DNA from: an uncultured Eggerthellaceae bacterium
GTDB lineage: Bacteria; Actinomycetota; Coriobacteriia; Coriobacteriales; Eggerthellaceae
Reading direction: 5' to 3'
Length of the DNA stretch: 64,000 bases
Assembly (NCBI GenBank): GCA_947626195.1
Contig: CANQRF010000001.1
Coordinates: 1-64,000 of the forward strand
In this document: positions 53,719-62,629 of the stretch, one piece after another
Layout: each line of letters opens with the position of its first letter
Numbering within the stretch: position 1 is the stretch's first letter
Position numbers and translations under genes: made by a program
The notes under the pieces: generated by a model
Database searches by the model: none
What the model saw: the letters and a program-made list of their open reading frames with translations, nothing else
What the model was told of the DNA's origin: nothing

Positions 53719-55165
53719 GCCATTTTCCTTCCTCGGCCAAGGCAAAGCTTCTCTTTGCCAGGGGAGCAGGTATCTCGACGGGATAATTCCCCGTAAAACA
53801 CGCATCGCAAAAGCCCGCATGCCGCACGCCGGAAACCGCCTCATAGAGCCCGTCGCGCGAGATGAAGGCGAGGGAATCGCTGCCGATCCACGCGTTCATC
53901 TCCTCAAGCGTGAGGTTCGCGGCGATCAGCTGATCGCGCGTATCGGTGTCGATGCCATAGAAGCACGGCCAGCACACCTCGGGGCTCGCGATGCGCAGGT
54001 GCACCTCTTCCGCACCGGCGTCGCGCAGCATCTGGACGAGCTGACGCGAGGTGTTTCCGCGCACGATGGAATCGTCTATCACCACGAGGCGCTTTCCCCC
54101 GATGACCGAGGGCAGGGGGTTGAGCTTGAGGCGAATGCCCATGAGGCGAAGCGCCTGCGTCGGCTGGATGAAGGTGCGCCCGACGTAGCGGTTCTTCACG
54201 ATGCCGTCGGCATAGGCGATGCCGCTCTCAAAGGCGAAGCCGAGCGCCGCCGGCACGCCCGAGTCGGGCGAGCCGAGCACGAGATCCGCCTCCACCGGCG
54301 CCTCGCGCGCCAAGATGCGCCCCATCGCGCGCCGCGCCTGATAGACGCTCTGCCCATCGAGCACCGAATCCGGCCGCGCAAAATACACGAGCTCGAAGAT
54401 GCACGCCGCATGCCTGCGAGGGGCGACCGCCTGCTCGGCGACCATTCCCTCGGCGTTGAAGCGCACGACCTCGCCCGGCGCCACGTCGCGCACATAGGTG
54501 GCTCCCACGATGTCGAGGCCGCAGGTCTCAGACGACACCACCCAGCCGCGCCCGTCGGGCAGCTCGCCGATGCAGAGGGGACGGATGCCGTTCGGATCGC
54601 GAAAGGCATAGAGCGCATCGGGGCTCGCGAGCACCATCGCATAGGCGCCCTCAAGATGCTCCATCGCGAACTGGATGCCGCGACGAAGGTGGCTGGTCTC
54701 ACGTGTCACCTTGCCGATGATCTTGGCAGCCACCTCGCTGTCGGAGGAGGAGCGGAATTGGATGCCCTCATCGATCATGCGGGCGCGAATGGCGTTTGTG
54801 TTGACGAGCGTGCCGTTATGGGCGAGCGCGATGAGCGTCTGGTCGATGGCCGAGATGTGCGGCTGCGCCGCCTCCCATACGCCCGAACCGCCGCTCGTGG
54901 AGTAGCGCACGTGCCCGACGGCGACGAAGCCCTGAAGCGCCGCGAGGGCCGCCTCGTCGAAGACCTGCGTCACGAGGCCGAGATCCTTCTCCACGAGAAT
55001 GGTCTCCCCGTCGCCCACCGCGATGCCGGCGCTCTCCTGGCCGCGATGCTGCAGCGCCTGAAGACCGAAGCAGGTAAGGCGCGCCACATCCTCACCCGGT
55101 GCGAAGATGCCGAAAACGCCGCAAGCCTCTTCAGGTGCATCGTCGCGTAAGCAGAATTCTTCCAT
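53711..55165 (-). CDS. purF: Amidophosphoribosyltransferase
   Basis: PurF makes phosphoribosylamine from PRPP and glutamine, the first step of purine synthesis. The 484-residue protein has a 14-residue propeptide before the nucleophile Cys15 in EEACGVFGIF, the glutaminase part HRGQESAGIAV and HNGTLVNTN, and the PRPP loop VIDDSIVRGNTSRQLVQML. Two cysteines in ASPEVCWPCFYGIDT near residue 400 match the iron-sulfur or structural site of B. subtilis-type PurF. The sortase gene upstream ends 6 bases before the start, and purM overlaps its end by 8 bases, so a single transcript is likely. Confidence 0.97.
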   Translation of the reverse strand: MEEFCLRDDAPEEACGVFGIFAPGEDVARLTCFGLQALQHRGQESAGIAVGDGETILVEKDLGLVTQVFDEAALAALQGFVAVGHVRYSTSGGSGVWEAAQPHISAIDQTLIALAHNGTLVNTNAIRARMIDEGIQFRSSSDSEVAAKIIGKVTRETSHLRRGIQFAMEHLEGAYAMVLASPDALYAFRDPNGIRPLCIGELPDGRGWVVSSETCGLDIVGATYVRDVAPGEVVRFNAEGMVAEQAVAPRRHAACIFELVYFARPDSVLDGQSVYQARRAMGRILAREAPVEADLVLGSPDSGVPAALGFAFESGIAYADGIVKNRYVGRTFIQPTQALRLMGIRLKLNPLPSVIGGKRLVVIDDSIVRGNTSRQLVQMLRDAGAEEVHLRIASPEVCWPCFYGIDTDTRDQLIAANLTLEEMNAWIGSDSLAFISRDGLYEAVSGVRHAGFCDACFTGNYPVEIPAPLAKRSFALAEEGKWHD

Positions 55166-55171
55166 GCGCGC

Positions 55172-56314
55172 CTACTCAGTCCTTTCGTTCACCGCGGAGC
55201 CGATCGCATCGATCTGCCCCTCATCGACCGCGTCGTCGAAGCTTTCCTCGCCGGCGCTCTTATTGCCTTCTTCCGCTCCGACGGCGACAGAATCTTCGAC
55301 CGTCGCAAAAGTGATGTAACGATAGCTGTTGTCGGCTCCGTCGCAGGTGGAGAACGCGAACGTCTTGCCGATCTCCTCAGCAGCGGGCGCCGCCGGATCG
55401 GGGCTCACGATCGAGCGGTCGAGGATGCCTTCCACAAAGGCAAGGTATTCCTCCTCGCTCGCGAAGTTCGCCTGCGCGATCTCCCCTTCCGTCTCATGCA
55501 CCCGCACGACCGCGAAGGTCTGCAACTGGTAGTTCATCTCGGGCGTGAAAAGGTAGATCGTCCGGTGCGCGTTGAACACCTCGGTATCGGCAAAGGCCGC
55601 GAGCTGGGCGAACATCGAGCCGTTCGCCATATTGTGCCCGTAGATGAGGTTGTTGCGGTCGCTGAAATCGGAGCTGTTGTCGCCCGAGAGCATGATCGCG
55701 CCGAATTCGGCGCCGAACTGCGCCGATTCGTTGTTGAAATTGTGGGTGAGATAGTATTCGCTGTCCCCTGGCCGATGGACGATGGGATAGGAGACCACCG
55801 TGTCGGGAATGTAGAGCCACCCGACGATGTCGGGGTTGATGGCCCGTAGGGCCTCCCAATCTATCGTGAAATCGGCGAGTGTCTTGATGTCTTTCAGCGA
55901 ATCGTTCGCATCGAGGCCGAACGCCTCGCTCTGCAGATCGTCGTAGACATTCTGCCCCTTCATATAGCTGTAGGCGATCACGCCGAGCGAAGCGAGCGAG
56001 CCGACGAGCACGATCACCGCGACCCAGAAGACGATGCGCCAGCCGAGCGGCTTCGCTTGCTTTGCCATGCTCGCTTGCCTTGCCGGCGTCGTCCGCTTTG
56101 TCGGCATCGTCCGCTTTGTCGGCTTTGCCGACCTCGTTTGCTGGGGCCTTCTCATTTGCGGCCTGCTCTGCCCGTAGACCGCCGGCGACGGACGCGGAGA
56201 GCTCATGGCGGGCTGGGGGCCCCGATGAGGATCCCGCACTTTTGCATGGGAGCCATGGCGGGGCGCACTGCCGCTTCGCGTGTATTGGTTGCGTTTTTGA
56301 GGTGACCTTTCCAT
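55172..56314 (-). CDS. Class B sortase with a long basic N-terminal tail
   Basis: Sortases cut a sorting signal and join the protein to the peptidoglycan or to another pilin. The 380-residue protein has a membrane helix at about residues 93-114, then a sortase B domain: IVGWLYIPDTVVSYPIVHRP and LSGDNSSDFSDRNNLIYGHNM with catalytic His, FSTCDGADNSYRYITFA with catalytic Cys and Arg. The cytoplasmic tail before the helix is basic and Pro/Gln-rich, with PTKRT repeats around residues 65-80. GGTGGGG precedes the ATG. It sits 6 bases from purF, so a surface enzyme heads a purine run. Substrates carrying a sorting signal are not in the window. Confidence 0.9.
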   Translation of the reverse strand: MERSPQKRNQYTRSGSAPRHGSHAKVRDPHRGPQPAMSSPRPSPAVYGQSRPQMRRPQQTRSAKPTKRTMPTKRTTPARQASMAKQAKPLGWRIVFWVAVIVLVGSLASLGVIAYSYMKGQNVYDDLQSEAFGLDANDSLKDIKTLADFTIDWEALRAINPDIVGWLYIPDTVVSYPIVHRPGDSEYYLTHNFNNESAQFGAEFGAIMLSGDNSSDFSDRNNLIYGHNMANGSMFAQLAAFADTEVFNAHRTIYLFTPEMNYQLQTFAVVRVHETEGEIAQANFASEEEYLAFVEGILDRSIVSPDPAAPAAEEIGKTFAFSTCDGADNSYRYITFATVEDSVAVGAEEGNKSAGEESFDDAVDEGQIDAIGSAVNERTE

Positions 56315-56432
56315 TGAATATCCCCACCTGCCGCGGACAGCTTATCCGCGCGATCGTGCCTTCGTCTCGCTTAGATGCCTCGCCTGCAATCTTGCCGGTA
56401 TTCCCGCTTCTTCTCTTGCCGGTTCCTATCAT

Positions 56433-56466
56433 AACGAACGCCTCCCGAAATGGAGGCGCGTTCGTT
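56433..56466. terminator. Hairpin downstream of the small membrane gene
   Basis: AACGAACGCCTCC (56433-56445) pairs with GGAGGCG-C-GTTCGTT (56452-56466) with one bulged base. It lies about 100 bases after the stop codon of the gene at 56569-56757. T runs are short, so terminator function is likely but unproven. The remaining bases 56315-56568 hold no gene I can support. Confidence 0.5.
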
Positions 56467-56568
56467 CAATTCTCCGTTAATTTTCGCGTTCGCCTTGCCG
56501 CTTCGCCGTCCTCGTCCCACCGAGAGGCAGGCAGCGCATTGCGCTCCCGCACGGCAGCGCGGAAGAGC

Positions 56569-56757
56569 CTACTTCCTCATCTCTTGGATGAAGCCCTTCG
56601 CGATGAACGCGACGACGACGATCACGATGATCGCGACGATGATCCAAATCGCGACGATCGGGATGTCGAAGAGGCCGAAGAACGAGAACGTGCCGTTCGA
56701 CGCCGCCTCGGCGGCAGCTTGGTTGACGTTTTCAACGATATTTGCATTGCCATTCAT
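56569..56757 (-). CDS. Small single-pass membrane protein
   Basis: A 62-residue protein that I do not recognise. It begins MNGNANIVENVNQAAAEAAS, continues through FSFFGLFDIP into one long hydrophobic helix (PIVAIWIIVAIIVIVVVAFI, about residues 32-52), and ends in a short AKGFIQEMRK basic tail. AAGGGGA stands 5 bases before the ATG at 56757; a longer frame to 56793 lacks support. A good promoter (56824-56852) lies about 60 bases upstream. It is divergent from fhaA and transcribed towards the sortase. Small membrane proteins of this type often assist larger envelope complexes, but no partner can be named. Confidence 0.65.
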   Translation of the reverse strand: MNGNANIVENVNQAAAEAASNGTFSFFGLFDIPIVAIWIIVAIIVIVVVAFIAKGFIQEMRK

Positions 56758-56823
56758 TGAAGTCCCCTTCAAGTGTTCTTTTCTCGTCGGCACGAATGCG
56801 AAGGCATCCGCACGTAAGGTTAC

Positions 56824-56852
56824 ATAGTACCGTTTGAATCTTGAAGGCGCAA
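56824..56852 (-). promoter_or_regulatory. Promoter of the small membrane gene
   Basis: On the minus strand TTGCGC (56847-56852) and TACTAT (56824-56829) are separated by 17 bp. The predicted 5' leader is about 60 bases. The rest of the 327-base divergent gap up to 57019 shows no gene. Confidence 0.6.
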
Positions 56853-57019
56853 GTTAAGAAGCAGTTACGGCACCATTTCATCGCGTGCGCGGAGCTATGC
56901 GGATTGCGCGCGGGAATTCGGAAAGATTCGGGGCGGTACGTTCCCCTTCACTTTCATGGCGATTGCGTAAAAGCGCGTGCGAAAACGCCCATAACGTCTT
57001 CGTTTGTGGCAAGATAGCT

Positions 57020-57056
57020 GGGAAAAGCAGCTATTTTCCCGAAGAAGTAATACAAT
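57020..57056 (+). promoter_or_regulatory. Hairpin and -10 element upstream of fhaA
   Basis: GGGAAAA (57020-57026) and TTTTCCC (57034-57040) form a perfect inverted repeat, directly upstream of a -10-like TACAAT (57051-57056). The repeat lies where a -35 box would be, so it may bind a regulator. TGAGGAG precedes the fhaA ATG. Confidence 0.4.
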
Positions 57057-57084
57057 AGTTGTCGACAATACCTGAGGAGAAACC

Positions 57085-58131
57085 ATGGGCTTCCTAACGA
57101 AGTTTGAAGGCAGAATGGAGGACACGGTGGAGGGTGCAGCAGATCGTTTGGCGAAGACCCCGCTTTCGCCTGTTCAAATTGCGAAAAAGGCCGAGAAGCA
57201 GATGCGGCGCGAGAAGATGGTCGGCGCCGGCAAGCAATACGCTCCCACGCTTTACACCGTCTTGGTCAGCCCCGAGGACGACGAGCGGCTCTTCGCCTAC
57301 TATCCGACGCTCGCGGGCGAGACGGAAACCTATTTGGCCGCCAAGGCGGTCGAAGCGGGCTACATGATGGACGGTCAGCCGCTCGTGCGGTTCATCGTCG
57401 ACGACGGCCTGCGCCATGGGAAGTTCGATGTGGTCGCCGAGATGGTGGCAAGCCCGCTCGTCGCCCAGCTCCGCGACGAGGAGATGAGGCGCTACGGGAT
57501 CAACACTCCCCCCGCCAACGCCTACCGGGGCGCGCAGGGCTCTCAAGCTGCGCCGCAGCCGTATCAGCCGCAAGGGTTCGCACAGCAGCCCTACCAGCAA
57601 TCCTATCAGCAGCCTTACCAGCAGCCCTACCAACCGCCCTATCAGCAACCGTACCAAGGACAGCCCTACCAAGAGCCGGATCCTCTTGCCTATGAGCCGG
57701 ATATGTCCGATATGTCCGATATGCCAGAGCCCGACTTCTCGCTGTTCGACTCTCAGGACAGTGAGCCGTTCTTTGACGAGCAGTCCTATGCCCCAGGCGT
57801 CTATGAGGATGCAGGGAACGATCCGTTCGCATCGATACCCTCGTTCCAGCAGCAAGCCTCGCTCTACGACCTTTCGACGGGCCGCACCTACGAGCTGGGC
57901 ACGGGGCGCACCCTTCTCGGCCGCGAGTCGTCAAACGACATCGTCATCTCCGACATCAACGTTTCGCGCTTCCATGCGGAGATCAACCAACAGGGCGGCA
58001 GCTGGGTCATCTCCGACGCCGGATCGATGAACGGCACGTATGTGAACGGCATCCAGATCAAAAGTCAGGCCCTGCGCCCGGGGGATCGCATCAAGCTCGG
58101 CACCTCGGAGTTCACGTTCCACATCTCGTAG
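57085..58131 (+). CDS. fhaA: FhaA-type protein: DUF3662 plus FHA domain
   Basis: The 348-residue protein has a DUF3662 domain (residues 1-130, FLTKFEGRMEDTVEGAADRL), a Gln/Tyr/Pro-rich linker built on PYQQ repeats (about 155-205), an acidic stretch with DMSDMSDMPEPD, and a C-terminal FHA domain: TGRTLLGRESSNDIVISDIN, then VSRFHAEINQQ and MNGTYVNGI. FHA domains bind phosphothreonine. Mycobacterial FhaA is phosphorylated by PknB and regulates peptidoglycan precursor flipping; the same gene order here supports an equivalent role. TGAGGAG precedes the ATG. It begins the run fhaA-fhaB-PP2C-SEDS/PBP-pknB. Confidence 0.88.
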   Translation: MGFLTKFEGRMEDTVEGAADRLAKTPLSPVQIAKKAEKQMRREKMVGAGKQYAPTLYTVLVSPEDDERLFAYYPTLAGETETYLAAKAVEAGYMMDGQPLVRFIVDDGLRHGKFDVVAEMVASPLVAQLRDEEMRRYGINTPPANAYRGAQGSQAAPQPYQPQGFAQQPYQQSYQQPYQQPYQPPYQQPYQGQPYQEPDPLAYEPDMSDMSDMPEPDFSLFDSQDSEPFFDEQSYAPGVYEDAGNDPFASIPSFQQQASLYDLSTGRTYELGTGRTLLGRESSNDIVISDINVSRFHAEINQQGGSWVISDAGSMNGTYVNGIQIKSQALRPGDRIKLGTSEFTFHIS

Positions 58132-58173
58132 CCGGCCTGCCGTTGACGCCAACGCCTTTCAAAGGAATGCCTC

Positions 58174-58587
58174 GTGATTGATGTCGCCCTCCTCATCGCG
58201 CGCCTGCTGTTCGTCGCCTTGCTCTACCTGTTCTTGTTCGCCATTATGAAGACGGGAATCGGGCTCGTGCGTGGCCAAAGGAAAAGGGAACGCGCGTGGA
58301 ATTTGACGGTCGAGCATGGCCCGAAAGAGCTGCGCGGCGTTTCGATCGTCGTGCACGGGCCGATCATCGTCGGCCGCTCGCCCGGCGCCGACATCGTCAT
58401 CGGAGCGAGCTACGTTTCGGGGCGCCATGCGCGCTTCACCCTTATGGGGCAGAACCTCTTCGTCGAGGACCTCGGATCGACCAACGGCACGGCCGTCAAC
58501 GGACAGCGCATCAACGGGCCCTGCGCCCTGCACGACCGCGACATCGTCAGCGTGGGCGATGTGGAAATCCGCGTGAGGCTTTCCTGA
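58174..58587 (+). CDS. fhaB: FhaB-type protein with one membrane helix and FHA domain
   Basis: The 137-residue protein has an N-terminal membrane helix (IDVALLIARLLFVALLYLFL) followed by a basic stretch RGQRKRERAWN. The FHA domain spans about residues 60-130 and shows IIVGRSPGADIVIGASYVSG, then GRHARFTL and LGSTNGTAVNGQRI. The phosphopeptide-binding Arg (VGRS), Ser and His (SGRH) and Asn (STNGT) are present. It should read phosphothreonines near the membrane, probably made by PknB. The start is a GTG with AAAGGA upstream. Its stop overlaps the phosphatase start by 1 base (TGATG). Confidence 0.9.
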   Translation: MIDVALLIARLLFVALLYLFLFAIMKTGIGLVRGQRKRERAWNLTVEHGPKELRGVSIVVHGPIIVGRSPGADIVIGASYVSGRHARFTLMGQNLFVEDLGSTNGTAVNGQRINGPCALHDRDIVSVGDVEIRVRLS

Positions 58588-59771
58588 TGGCGCGTCACAG
58601 CCAACCAAGCGACGTCGCCTTTGGCAGCCGCACCGACATCGGGTGCGTTCGCGAGCACAACGAGGACAGCCTCTGCGTCGCACCGCCGCTTTTCGTCGTC
58701 GCCGACGGCATGGGCGGCCATGCGGCGGGAGAGGTGGCGTCCGAAATCGCCGTGGAGGTGATCTCGGAGCTCGCCCCGCAAACGCTTGACGCCGATGCGC
58801 TCTGCGCCGCCGTGGAGCAGGCGAATCTCGCCATCATCCAGGCCGCACATCAGGGGCGCGGCCGCAAGGGCATGGGCACCACCTGCACCGCGGCGATGAT
58901 CGAGGGCCAGCGCCTCATCATCGCGCAAGTGGGCGATTCGCGCGCCTACCTCTTCCACGAAGGGGCGCTCAGCCAGCTCACGCGCGACCACAGCCTCGTC
59001 GCCGAGCTCGTGGAGGCCGGAGAGATCACGCCCGAGGAAGCGCGGTTCCATCCTCGGCGCTCCGCCATCACACGCGCCTTGGGAAGCGACCCTCGCACAA
59101 GCCCCGATCTCTACGACTTCAGTGTTTCAGCCGGCGATCGGCTGCTTCTCTGCTCCGACGGCCTCACGAGCATGCTCAGCGACAAGGAGATCGCCGACAT
59201 CATGGCGAAAGCCGACGACCCGCAGCGCTGCGCCTCGCGCCTCGTGAGCGCCGCGATTGCCGCCGGCGGGCTCGACAACGTGACCGTCATCGTGGTGAAC
59301 ATCACGGGAAACGCTCCCATCGAGCGCCGTCGCGTCGCTCGAAAGACCAAGATTACCGCGGCTGTCATCGTCTGCGCCCTCATCGCGATCATCGCCTGCG
59401 CCTGCGCCGCCTTCGTCTCATGGACGCAGCAGTCGGCGTATCTCATCGCGCAGGACGGCAACGTGGCGCTTTACCGCGGCGTGCCGGGCGAGTTCTTCGG
59501 CATGCGCTTCTCCGAGCTCGACCATGTGACAGACATCAAGGTGGACGATCTGCAGCCCGGCCTCGCCAATCGTCTGAAAACCGAGGGCGTCACGACAAGC
59601 TTGAGCGACGCCGAGAAGCTGCTCTCCGATTACGAGAAGCAGGCGAACGGCGAAGCGGACGACGACGGGCAGGCCGACGGACAGGTTGACGCCCGCACGA
59701 ATGGCAACGCGAACGCTCCTGCAAACGTCAATGCAAACGCCGGCGAAGGCGATGAGGAGAACGCCTCATGA
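58587..59771 (+). CDS. PP2C-family Ser/Thr protein phosphatase
   Basis: The 394-residue protein dephosphorylates phosphothreonine and phosphoserine, most likely on PknB and its substrates. Metal-binding motifs are GCVREHNEDSLCV, VVADGMGGHAAGEVAS (Asp and Gly), SDGLTSMLSD and GGLDNVTVIVV. After residue 250 comes a membrane helix (ITAAVIVCALIAIIACACAA) and an outer domain with ALYRGVPGEFFGM, which is also found at the C-terminal end of mycobacterial PstP. The end is Asp/Asn-rich low complexity. The ATG overlaps the fhaB stop, and its own stop overlaps the next gene by 4 bases. Confidence 0.93.
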   Translation: MARHSQPSDVAFGSRTDIGCVREHNEDSLCVAPPLFVVADGMGGHAAGEVASEIAVEVISELAPQTLDADALCAAVEQANLAIIQAAHQGRGRKGMGTTCTAAMIEGQRLIIAQVGDSRAYLFHEGALSQLTRDHSLVAELVEAGEITPEEARFHPRRSAITRALGSDPRTSPDLYDFSVSAGDRLLLCSDGLTSMLSDKEIADIMAKADDPQRCASRLVSAAIAAGGLDNVTVIVVNITGNAPIERRRVARKTKITAAVIVCALIAIIACACAAFVSWTQQSAYLIAQDGNVALYRGVPGEFFGMRFSELDHVTDIKVDDLQPGLANRLKTEGVTTSLSDAEKLLSDYEKQANGEADDDGQADGQVDARTNGNANAPANVNANAGEGDEENAS

Positions 59772-62539
59772 CGCGTCGCAACCTCGAATTGCTTCTCCTC
59801 ATCGTCGCGGCGCCCCTCGTCGTGCTCCTGTTCATCATGCTCGCCGTCAACGAGGGCCTCGGGCTTTCCATGAACACCCTCGGCGTGCCCATCGGGCTCT
59901 TCGCCGCCTTCATCGTGGCCCACCTCGCCATCCGCAAACTCACGCCTGGCGCCGACCCCGCCATCCTGCCGCTCGCCTTCGCGCTCTCGGGAATCGGCAT
60001 CGCCTTCGTCACGCGGCTCGCTCCCGACCTTGCCGTTCGCCAGGTCGTATGGCTCTTCCTGAGCATCGCGGTCATGGTGGTCGTCCTCATATTCGTGAGA
60101 AACCCCGATAGGCTGGCGAATTACAAATACACGCTCATGCTCGTCGGCGTGGCGCTCCTGCTCTCACCGCTCCTGCCGGGCATCGGCACCGATTTCGGCC
60201 AAGGAAGCCGCATCTGGATCTCGCTGGGGCCCATCTCCTTCCAACCGGGGGAAATCGCGAAGCTCTGCATCGTGCTCTTCTTCGCGGGCTATCTTGCGCA
60301 AAACCGCGAGATGCTCTCGGTGTTCACCTGGGAGATCGGGCCGTTCCGTTTGCCTGACCTGCGTGCGATCGCGCCGCTTCTCTTCATGTGGGCTCTCGCC
60401 ATGGTGGTCGTCATCTTCGAACGCGACCTCGGCTCGGCGGCCCTGCTCTTCTTCCTCTTCCTCATCATGCTCTACGTCTCCACGGGAAAGAAGTTCTACC
60501 TCGTCGTGGGCCTCGTGCTCGCGGGCATCGCCGTTGTGGCCCTCTATTTCCTCTTCAGCCACGTGCAGGTGCGCGTCGACACCTGGCTCGATCCTTTCGC
60601 TGATGCGCAGAACACGGGCTATCAGCTCACCCAGGCGATCTATTCGCTCGCCGACGGCGGGCTCTTCGGTGTGGGCATCGGACGGGGCTTCGCCGACGTC
60701 ATCCCCATCGTGGAGAGCGACTTCATCTTCGTCGCCATCGCCGAAGAGGCCGGCCTTCTCGGCGCGGCGGGCGTGCTCTTGCTCTACCTGTGCTTCTCGA
60801 TCCGCGGCCTCGTCACCGCTGCGCGTGCGAAGAGCGACGTGAGCTCGTTCATCGCGGTCGGCATGACCACCTCCATCGTGCTGCAGGCATTCATCATCGT
60901 CGGCGGCGTCACGCGGCTCATCCCGCTGACAGGCATCACCCTGCCCTTCATCGCGCAGGGCGGCTCGTCCCTTTTGGCGAGCTTCGCCATCGTGGCGTTT
61001 CTGCTGCGGTGCGGCGATGAGGGCACGGGCGTGGAGAGGGAGATGAAGAACGCCACCTCGCTCGCCGACCCGAACAGCGTGCTCGGCCGCGTCTCGCTCG
61101 GCAAGCGCCTCACGAACACGATGATCATCTTCTCGGTGCTCTTCGCCGTGCTCGTCGCGAACCTCACCTACATCATGGTGATCAAGGCGAGCGACTACCA
61201 GAACATGCCGGGCAATTCCCACGTGCTCATGCGGGAGGCGCGCACGCAACGCGGCACCATCTCCACCGCCGACGGCGTCGTGCTCGCCGAGAGCGTTCCG
61301 ACCGGCGACGGGGGCTACGAGCGCGTCTATCCGGCAGGCGATTTGGCAAGCCAAGTCGTGGGATACACCTCGCAGCGCTTCGGGCAAAGCGGCATCGAGG
61401 CTTCCATGAACGAGGCCCTCACCGGACAAGAGAGCTACGCCACCTGGGAAGACGCGATAAAAGTGCTGGCAGGCACGCCGACGCCGGGAAACGACGTCAC
61501 GCTGACGATCAACTCTGAGATCCAAGAGGCGGCGCAGGACGCGCTCGCCGGAAGCGTGGGTGCCTGCGTGGTGATGGACCCGAACACGGGAGCGGTGCTC
61601 GCCATGGCCACATCGCCCACCTACAACGCCGCCGACTTCGAATCGGTCATCGAGGCCGCCTCCGCCGAGAGCAACGGAAACGATGAGGCGTCCGTGCTTC
61701 TGAACCGCGCGACCCAGGCGCTCTACGCCCCGGGCTCCACCTTCAAGATGATCACCCTCGCGACGGCGCTCCAAGACAACGTCGCCACCGAGAACACCAC
61801 CTTCGATTCGCCGGCGACGATAGACATCGGCAATGCGCCGGTGACGAACTACCATAACAACTCCTACGGCACGATCACCCTGCGTGAGGCGACGATGGTC
61901 TCCTCGAACACGGTGTTCGGCCAGGTGGGGGCCCTGCTCGGTCCCGAGCGCCTCGTGAAGGGCGCGGACGCCTTCGGATTCAACCACGAGGTTCCCTTCG
62001 AGCTCCCCCTGCTTGAATCGCTCATGCCGAATCCGTCCGAGATGACCGAATGGGAGACCGCCTGGGCGGCGGACGGCATGCCGGTCGGCGAACACGAGAG
62101 TCCGGCCGGCCCGCAGTCCACGGTGCTCGAGATGGCTCTCGCCGGTTGCGCCATCGCCAACGACGGCCTCATCATGCAGCCCTACCTCGTGGAGGGCATC
62201 TACAACGCCGAGGGGGTGCAATCGTTTTCCGCGAGGCCCTCGCGCTTCCTCGAGGCAGTGAGCGCTGCGACGGCGGAGCGGGTCCGCGACGTGCTCGCGG
62301 ATGTGGTCGCGGGCGGCACCGGAACGGCGGCGGCCCTTCCCGACGTCACCGTGGCAGGCAAGACGGGCACGGCGGAGCGCGGCGACGGCACCGACAACAG
62401 CTGGTTCGTCGGCATGGCGCCGGCAAACGATGCCCGCGTGGTCGTCTCCATCGTGGTTGAAAAGGGCGATTCGGGCACCGGCGCTGCGCGCGCCCATGAT
62501 GTGCTCGCCACTGCTTTGCGTGTGACGGGCGGTCAATAA
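59768..62539 (+). CDS. SEDS glycosyltransferase-PBP transpeptidase fusion
   Basis: One 923-residue frame holds two proteins usually separate. Residues 1-415 are a SEDS (FtsW/RodA) polymerase with about 10 helices: FVTRLAPDLAVRQ, GSRIWISLGPISFQPGEIAK and WLDPFADAQNTGYQLTQAIY with the expected catalytic Asp, then GVTRLIPLTGITLPFIAQGG. A short linker and membrane helix (449-470) lead to a class B PBP domain: SxxK at Ser657-Lys660 (APGSTFKMI), SxN at Ser712-Asn714, and KTG at 865-867. It should polymerise lipid II and cross-link glycan strands in one molecule. In mycobacteria rodA and pbpA are neighbours in this same cluster. AAC rise between genes: overlap of 4 bases with PP2C. No frameshift is visible. 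Confidence 0.93.
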   Translation: MTRRNLELLLLIVAAPLVVLLFIMLAVNEGLGLSMNTLGVPIGLFAAFIVAHLAIRKLTPGADPAILPLAFALSGIGIAFVTRLAPDLAVRQVVWLFLSIAVMVVVLIFVRNPDRLANYKYTLMLVGVALLLSPLLPGIGTDFGQGSRIWISLGPISFQPGEIAKLCIVLFFAGYLAQNREMLSVFTWEIGPFRLPDLRAIAPLLFMWALAMVVVIFERDLGSAALLFFLFLIMLYVSTGKKFYLVVGLVLAGIAVVALYFLFSHVQVRVDTWLDPFADAQNTGYQLTQAIYSLADGGLFGVGIGRGFADVIPIVESDFIFVAIAEEAGLLGAAGVLLLYLCFSIRGLVTAARAKSDVSSFIAVGMTTSIVLQAFIIVGGVTRLIPLTGITLPFIAQGGSSLLASFAIVAFLLRCGDEGTGVEREMKNATSLADPNSVLGRVSLGKRLTNTMIIFSVLFAVLVANLTYIMVIKASDYQNMPGNSHVLMREARTQRGTISTADGVVLAESVPTGDGGYERVYPAGDLASQVVGYTSQRFGQSGIEASMNEALTGQESYATWEDAIKVLAGTPTPGNDVTLTINSEIQEAAQDALAGSVGACVVMDPNTGAVLAMATSPTYNAADFESVIEAASAESNGNDEASVLLNRATQALYAPGSTFKMITLATALQDNVATENTTFDSPATIDIGNAPVTNYHNNSYGTITLREATMVSSNTVFGQVGALLGPERLVKGADAFGFNHEVPFELPLLESLMPNPSEMTEWETAWAADGMPVGEHESPAGPQSTVLEMALAGCAIANDGLIMQPYLVEGIYNAEGVQSFSARPSRFLEAVSAATAERVRDVLADVVAGGTGTAAALPDVTVAGKTGTAERGDGTDNSWFVGMAPANDARVVVSIVVEKGDSGTGAARAHDVLATALRVTGGQ

Positions 62540-62629
62540 TGACATGTGTGCTATAGTGATTATGTTTGCGCAATTCGCATCAAATACTACAGAAACGCCG
62601 TTCGCATGTGAGTAAAAGGAGCAGACAAA

